This document shows positions 33,026 to 36,422 of a stretch of DNA of 36,422 bases, in pieces. Source of the stretch: a virus; the IMG/VR virus record IMGVR_UViG_3300008108_000296, positions 1 to 36,422 of that record. One strand, given 5' to 3'. The first letter of the stretch is position 1, and each line of letters begins with the position of its first letter. Under the pieces are notes generated by a model, which was not told where the DNA came from, searched no databases, and worked only from the letters and a program-made list of their open reading frames with translations. The position numbers and the translations under genes are program-made.

Positions 33026-33667
33026 ATGATTTGTAAAATTTGTCACAAAAAAAACGATAACATTAGAAAATTGTCGAAACATATACGAGATTATCATAAA
33101 GATATTACTATAAAAGAATATTATGATGTTTATATAAAGACAAAAACTGAAGGACAGTGTGTTATTTGTGCAAATGCAACAAAATATTCAAATTTAGGCT
33201 CAGGTTACAGTAAAACTTGTTCAACATCTTGTAGTGCTAAATTATTTCGATTCAATTTAAAATCAAATGAAGAAAGGTATGACAAATTTAAACAAAAAAT
33301 AAGTGATAATATGATAAAAGAATGGAAAAAAAGAGAAAAAACCGGTAAAAAAGATGAAATAATAGAAAAGGCCAAAAAAACTAAAAAAGAAACAATAGAA
33401 AATATGTCTTATGAAGAAAAAATACAAAAATTTGGTTGGATTAATAAATTGAGTGAATCCGAAAAACAAAAATTCATTCAAAAAAATTATTGGGAAACTT
33501 TATATAAGTATTGGCAAGAAATTACTGATGAACAATTTATGAAAATAACAAAAAAAAGATTAAATACAATGTCTGAAAGACAAAAATCTGATTATGTTTA
33601 TTTGATTACCGAAAAAGATAAAGAAATTATTGACAATAAATTAAAAGAACTACTTAACATAAAATGA
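33026..33667 (+). CDS. zinc-finger protein, probable homing-endonuclease remnant
   Basis: A 213-aa, very Lys-rich protein in unusually AT-rich DNA. Residues C3-C6-H19-H24 form a classical C2H2 finger (C-x2-C-x12-H-x4-H), followed by DITIKEYYDVY and a second Cys cluster C45, C48, C65, C69 (CVIC ... YSKTCSTSC). This pair, with the KEYYDxY linker, is typical of DNA-binding N-termini of free-standing phage homing endonucleases. The remainder is a charged helix (EKAKKTKKETIENMSYEEKI) and I find no GIY-YIG, HNH or VSR-like catalytic motif. It stands at the turn between divergent gene series, and its stop overlaps the gp4 start by 4 bp (ATGA). Either a decayed endonuclease or a DNA-binding protein adopted by the phage. 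Confidence 0.72.
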   Translation: MICKICHKKNDNIRKLSKHIRDYHKDITIKEYYDVYIKTKTEGQCVICANATKYSNLGSGYSKTCSTSCSAKLFRFNLKSNEERYDKFKQKISDNMIKEWKKREKTGKKDEIIEKAKKTKKETIENMSYEEKIQKFGWINKLSESEKQKFIQKNYWETLYKYWQEITDEQFMKITKKRLNTMSERQKSDYVYLITEKDKEIIDNKLKELLNIK

Positions 33668-34101
33668 AATATTTGCAAGGAAAATATATAGTTCGTCATC
33701 CAGAAAAATATTTAGGTGACCATTCTAATGTAATTTATAGGTCTTCCTGGGAATTAAAATTCTTATCTTGGTGTGATAACAATGAAAATGTGGTTGGATT
33801 TGCTTCCGAAGAAATAATAATACCCTACAAATCACCAGTTGATGGTAAATATCATAGATATTTTGTAGATTGTCTTGTAAAAGTCAAAGATAAAAATGGT
33901 GTGATAAAGACACACCTAATAGAAATAAAACCCAAGAAACAAACCATGGAACCAGACAAAAAGAAAAGAGTCACAAAACAGTACATACAAGAAGTCGTAA
34001 CATGGGGTGTCAATCAGGCCAAATGGAAGGCTGCAACAGAATATTGCTTGGATCGTGGTTGGGAATTCAAACTTATAACGGAAGACCATCTCGGACTATA
34101 A
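33664..34101 (+). CDS. 4: head completion protein gp4 (gp50/gp4 family, nuclease fold)
   Basis: A 145-aa protein matching the T4 gp4 head-completion family: GKYIVRHPEKYLGDHSNVIY, RSSWELKFLSWCDNNENVVG, RYFVDCLVKVKD, and HLIEIKPKKQT. E30, D69 and E87-x-K89 fit the PD-(D/E)xK nuclease arrangement. In T4, this gene is needed to finish the filled head before tail joining, probably by trimming or handling DNA at the portal. Its ATG overlaps the stop of the zinc-finger gene (ATGA), suggesting re-initiation. The normal KY-x-GD-x-N-IYRSSWE region is intact, so the upstream insertion did not damage it. Confidence 0.87.
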   Translation: MKYLQGKYIVRHPEKYLGDHSNVIYRSSWELKFLSWCDNNENVVGFASEEIIIPYKSPVDGKYHRYFVDCLVKVKDKNGVIKTHLIEIKPKKQTMEPDKKKRVTKQYIQEVVTWGVNQAKWKAATEYCLDRGWEFKLITEDHLGL

Positions 34102-34112
34102 CTAAATATCCG

Positions 34113-34727
34113 ATGATAACAAAATCCATACTCACTACACTGACAGAAGAAAAAGTCTCGGCCAACCATCAAACGATGAGCCGAGAATCTATGACATGGT
34201 TATTAAAACGAATTGCAGATTTAAGAAACCCTGGCCGCCTGTCGATTCCTATAACTAAAGAAAAGTCACGATGGACACGTCCAACTGATAGACAAAAGTT
34301 CTTGATGGGTGGTTTATACTACTTTGTATATGATCCTAAAGGCAAAAATGATTTACCATATTATGATAGGTTTCCACTGGTTTTGCCTCTAAAACGACAA
34401 TCCGATGGTTTTATAGGGTTAAACATACACTATTTGCCACTTCGTTATAGATTAGTTTTTATGAAGAAGTTGGAGAATTTTGCAATTTACAATGATGAGG
34501 ATGAGATTAAAAGAATTCGTATCACATATCCAATGTTAGATGCATCGTCTAGGTTAAAAGAATTCAAACCATGCATCAAACATTATCTGTATAGCCACAT
34601 TAAATCCAGAATATTGGCTGTTGAACCTAACGAATGGGATGTTGCAATGTACTTGCCTGTACATCAATTCAAGAAGGCACAACCAAAAGAAGTCTGGAAA
34701 GACTCATTAGAAGAAATAAGGAACTAA
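34113..34727 (+). CDS. probable DNA end protector-like protein (gp2 position)
   Basis: A 204-aa protein from ATG 34113 (MITKSILTTLTEEKVSANHQ); the longer frame beginning inside gp4 is an overlap artefact. Conserved-looking blocks are SRESMTWLLKRIADL, LMGGLYYFVYDPKGKNDLPY, YDRFPLVLPL, GFIGLNIHYLPLRYR, FKPCIKHYLYSHIKSRILAV and DVAMYLPVHQF. Proteins of this type follow gp4 in T4-like aquatic phages and, as I recall, are usually named DNA end protector (gp2); T4 gp2 also lies beside the gp50/gp4 genes but is longer (274 aa). It would bind the packaged DNA end and shield it from RecBCD. The family call is from memory of the pattern and moderate. It ends one base before the next ATG. Confidence 0.6.
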   Translation: MITKSILTTLTEEKVSANHQTMSRESMTWLLKRIADLRNPGRLSIPITKEKSRWTRPTDRQKFLMGGLYYFVYDPKGKNDLPYYDRFPLVLPLKRQSDGFIGLNIHYLPLRYRLVFMKKLENFAIYNDEDEIKRIRITYPMLDASSRLKEFKPCIKHYLYSHIKSRILAVEPNEWDVAMYLPVHQFKKAQPKEVWKDSLEEIRN

Positions 34728-34728
34728 G

Positions 34729-35430
34729 ATGCCAGTTTCAATTAGCGGTTTTAAATCATCTTTCACCGGCGATTTGGCCAGACCGAATCGTTTTGAGGTG
34801 GATGTTCCTATTCCTGTTACACTATTGGCTTATGTGAAAACCAATAGAAACCTGAAATATAGATGCGAGAACGCAAATCTACCAGGTAGAACTCTTGCAA
34901 CAATCGAACAAAAGACCTATGGTCCTGTTGAAAAGTTTCCATATCAAAACACATACAGTGACATTGATTTGACATTTATTGTTGATGATGATATGTCACA
35001 AAAAGTATTCTTCGATGCATGGTTGAACTTTATCAACCCGTTGTACAACAATAATTTCAGATACAAGAGTGATTATTGTAGTGATTTGACAATAACACAA
35101 TATGATGTGACAAACCAACCATCATATTCTTGCAACTTGTATGAGGCATTTCCAATCGCAATAAACCAAATGGACCTAGATTGGTCTAATGATGGTTACC
35201 ACAAACTGTCTGTGACATTTGCATATACTTACTGGAAGAACAATTCTCTCCAAGGCCTTGCCATGGAACTGTTGGACTCTCAGATTGGAAATCTTACCGA
35301 CAAATACGGTGGCCTTGGTGGTACTACCAAAGGTGCTGTCGGTGCAATTACTGATAGTGCCATCGGTGCCATCGGTTCGGGAATTGATTCGATTGGAAAG
35401 AGTGCTGATAATATTAATGGATTTGTATAA
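34729..35430 (+). CDS. tail-tube-fold protein (gp19/gp54 superfamily)
   Basis: A 233-aa protein. Residues 15-180 have the conserved pattern of T4-like tube proteins: RPNRFEVDVPIPV, LKYRCENANLPGRTLATIEQ, KTYGPVEKFPYQNTYSDIDL, FIVDDDMSQKVFFDAWLNFI, INQMDLDWSNDGYHKLSVTF AYTYW. The ~50 C-terminal residues are Gly/Ala/Ser-rich (KGAVGAITDSAIGAIGSGID) and probably helical or disordered. T4 gp19 has 163 aa; the extra tail suggests a baseplate tube-initiator (gp54-like) or an extended tube protein. AAGGA lies 9 bases before the ATG. It precedes gp26 by 16 bp. Confidence 0.72.
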   Translation: MPVSISGFKSSFTGDLARPNRFEVDVPIPVTLLAYVKTNRNLKYRCENANLPGRTLATIEQKTYGPVEKFPYQNTYSDIDLTFIVDDDMSQKVFFDAWLNFINPLYNNNFRYKSDYCSDLTITQYDVTNQPSYSCNLYEAFPIAINQMDLDWSNDGYHKLSVTFAYTYWKNNSLQGLAMELLDSQIGNLTDKYGGLGGTTKGAVGAITDSAIGAIGSGIDSIGKSADNINGFV

Positions 35431-35446
35431 TTAAATTGGAGAAATT

Positions 35447-36172
35447 ATGGCTTTACCTAAACTTGATGTGCCAACATACGAAATTGAATTACCAATTTCA
35501 AAGAAGAAAATTAAATATAGACCTTTTCTAGTTAAAGAACAAAAGAACTTGTTGATGGCTCTAGAATCAAATGAGTCCTCAACGATTCAACAGAATGTCC
35601 GTGATATATTGAACAATTGTACCTTGACTGAAGGTATCAATATCGACAAATTGCCGATCATTGATGTTGAATATTACTTCATCAATCTAAGAAGTAAATC
35701 TGTTGGTGAAATTGTGGAGACCAGATACCGTTGTAATAATGAGGTTGAAGAAAAGGTTTGTGGTAACATTATGGAAGCAAGTGTTAACCTACAGAACATT
35801 CAACCATACCGTGAAGAAGAAGTTAGTCCAGAAATTCAATTGACTGACAAGGTTATGATTAAGATGAAGTATCCAGAATTTGGTATCATCAAAGATTCTA
35901 TTAACATGGATGATATTACTGAGGTGACTTTCAACTTGATTTCAGAAAGCATTGAACACATTTATGATGGTGACCAATTCTATTATGCACATGAGGCCGA
36001 ACCTGGTGAAATGTTGGAGTTTGTTGAAGGTCTGAATCAGTCTCAATTTGAAAAGGTTGAACACTTTTTTAATAACTTACCAAAGTTAAAAGAAACTGTT
36101 GAGATGACTTGTAGTAAATGTGGTTTTCATCACACGATTGATGTAGAAGGTCTCGAAAATTTTTTCGGTTGA
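35447..36172 (+). CDS. 26: baseplate hub/tail assembly protein gp26-like
   Basis: A 241-aa protein of the T4 baseplate gp26 type: LDVPTYEIELPISKKKIKYR, PFLVKEQKNLLMALES, IQQNVRDILNNCTL, INIDKLPIIDVEYYFINLRS KSVGE. Cysteines C96 and C105 (RYRCNNEVEEKVC) and C222/C225 (CSKCGFHH) could bind a zinc ion. T4 gp26 (208 aa) takes part in hub assembly. The 3' end (36157-36166) contains overlapping slippery heptamers followed by an inverted repeat, and the -1 frame continues into the 61-codon ORF behind it. The gene may therefore make two products, 241 aa and about 302 aa, like lambda gpG and gpG-T. A TTGGAGAAATT leader provides the ribosome-binding site. Confidence 0.83.
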   Translation: MALPKLDVPTYEIELPISKKKIKYRPFLVKEQKNLLMALESNESSTIQQNVRDILNNCTLTEGINIDKLPIIDVEYYFINLRSKSVGEIVETRYRCNNEVEEKVCGNIMEASVNLQNIQPYREEEVSPEIQLTDKVMIKMKYPEFGIIKDSINMDDITEVTFNLISESIEHIYDGDQFYYAHEAEPGEMLEFVEGLNQSQFEKVEHFFNNLPKLKETVEMTCSKCGFHHTIDVEGLENFFG

Positions 36173-36182
36173 CGCTGCGTCA
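36157..36182 (+). promoter_or_regulatory. probable -1 programmed frameshift site
   Basis: In the gp26 frame the sequence reads A-AAT-TTT (36157-36163) and, overlapping it, T-TTT-TTC (36160-36166); both satisfy X-XXY-YYZ. From 36170 an inverted repeat TGACG-CTG-CGTCA ends at 36182, giving a five-pair stem with a 3-base loop, 6 bases after AAATTTT. The gp26 stop TGA lies inside the stem at 36170-36172. Slipping back one base continues FF-R-LTLRHDN into the next ORF without a stop. Confidence 0.65.
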
Positions 36183-36354
36183 CGATAACTTGAGGAATTA
36201 TTACAAAACTAATTTCTCTTTGATGCAGCATCACAAATACAGTTTGACAGAATTAGAAGCTATGTTGCCATGGGAAAGAGATATCTATGTCTCTATGTTG
36301 ATTCAGTATATTGAGGAAGAAAATCAAAAAATAAGAGAACGACAAAAGAGATAA
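36166..36354 (+). CDS. frameshift extension domain of the gp26 tail assembly protein (gpT-like)
   Basis: The frame encodes LRHDNLRNYYKTNFSLMQHH, then KYSLTELEAMLPWERDIYVS and MLIQYIEEENQKIRERQKR. The only early initiator is a TTG at 36169 overlapping the gp26 stop and lacking its own ribosome-binding site; the first ATG is at 36223, which would cost the N-terminal third. HxxSLTELExMxPWERDIYVxxL resembles the short T-type domains of tail assembly chaperones. It is in the -1 frame relative to gp26, directly upstream of the next large gene, as T precedes the tape-measure gene in lambda. I infer production as a gp26 fusion of about 302 aa; independent low-level expression cannot be excluded. Confidence 0.7.
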   Translation, partial: RLTLRHDNLRNYYKTNFSLMQHHKYSLTELEAMLPWERDIYVSMLIQYIEEENQKIRERQKR

Positions 36355-36422
36355 ATGGCAAGAGACAACAGTAAGGATGTTACTCATCAACAAACGATGA
36401 GTAAATTGTCCGAAAAATCAAA
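36355..36422 (+). CDS. start of a further gene, possibly tape-measure/hub (truncated by window)
   Basis: ATG 36355 follows the TAA of the preceding frame directly. Twenty-two codons are visible (MARDNSKDVTHQQTMSKLSE KS), hydrophilic and helix-prone. The place after the gp26/extension pair is where the tape-measure or gp29-type hub gene would be expected. Nothing more can be said from this fragment. Confidence 0.55.
   Translation, partial: MARDNSKDVTHQQTMSKLSEKS

Noticed and set aside
34002-34112. Extension of the gp2-like gene back into gp4
   Set aside because: It would overlap gp4 by about 100 bp in another frame and lacks conserved-looking sequence; ATG 34113 follows the gp4 stop by 11 bp.
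36422-36422. Firm tape-measure assignment for the last gene
   Set aside because: Only 22 codons are visible; position alone supports it, so the gene is listed as unknown with a positional suggestion.

Overview
The window is a stretch of the virion-structure region of a T4-like contractile-tailed phage (myovirus), AT-rich. Almost every recognisable product is a baseplate, tail-tube, tail-fibre or head-completion protein. The mix of T4 core baseplate genes (gp53, gp5, gp25, gp6, gp8, gp4, gp26) with very large Ala/Asn-repeat structural proteins and a DUF4815-like giant protein is typical of T4-like phages of marine or freshwater bacteria (cyanophage or pelagiphage relatives). No photosynthesis gene, tRNA, integrase or host gene is visible, so the host cannot be named.

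Layout: everything from 32910 down to 1 is on the minus strand in one tightly packed series. In order of transcription it holds a tail-tube/baseplate junction protein (gp48/gp54 type), gp53, a gp27-like hub, gp5 (spike without lysozyme), gp25, gp6, a 1045-aa protein in the gp7 position, a 602-aa Ala/Asn-repeat protein, gp8, a 2141-aa structural protein and a 72-aa coiled-coil protein. A fibre locus follows: a 1368-aa fibre with 22-residue repeats whose tip is out of frame, a 101-aa unknown, a fibre with an S74 self-cleaving chaperone, several small modular proteins, a 640-aa fibre-like protein, a coiled-coil protein, a 206-aa and a 108-aa protein, and a repeat protein that runs off the left edge.

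From 33026 rightward the genes are on the plus strand: a zinc-finger protein resembling a homing-endonuclease remnant, the gp4-like head-completion nuclease, a probable gp2-like DNA end protector, a gp19/gp54-fold tail-tube protein, gp26, a small ORF that appears to be reached by -1 ribosomal frameshifting from gp26, and the first 22 codons of a further gene where a tape-measure/hub gene would be expected. The 115-bp divergent intergenic region carries back-to-back T4 late-promoter-like boxes.

The most notable observations are: (1) a gp26/61-codon pair with two overlapping slippery heptamers and a downstream inverted repeat, which looks like the lambda G/GT tail-chaperone frameshift; (2) a 76-bp intergenic element present twice, 84% identical without gaps, each time between a stop codon and a late-promoter-like box; (3) two reading-frame breaks, one in the fibre tip and one in a small structural gene; (4) families of shared modules (Ala/Asn heptads, DGGxF C-termini, GxGY glycine-rich segments, DIGF-HYN segments) reused among neighbouring structural genes. 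Identifications rest on reading the translated sequence; no database search was possible.
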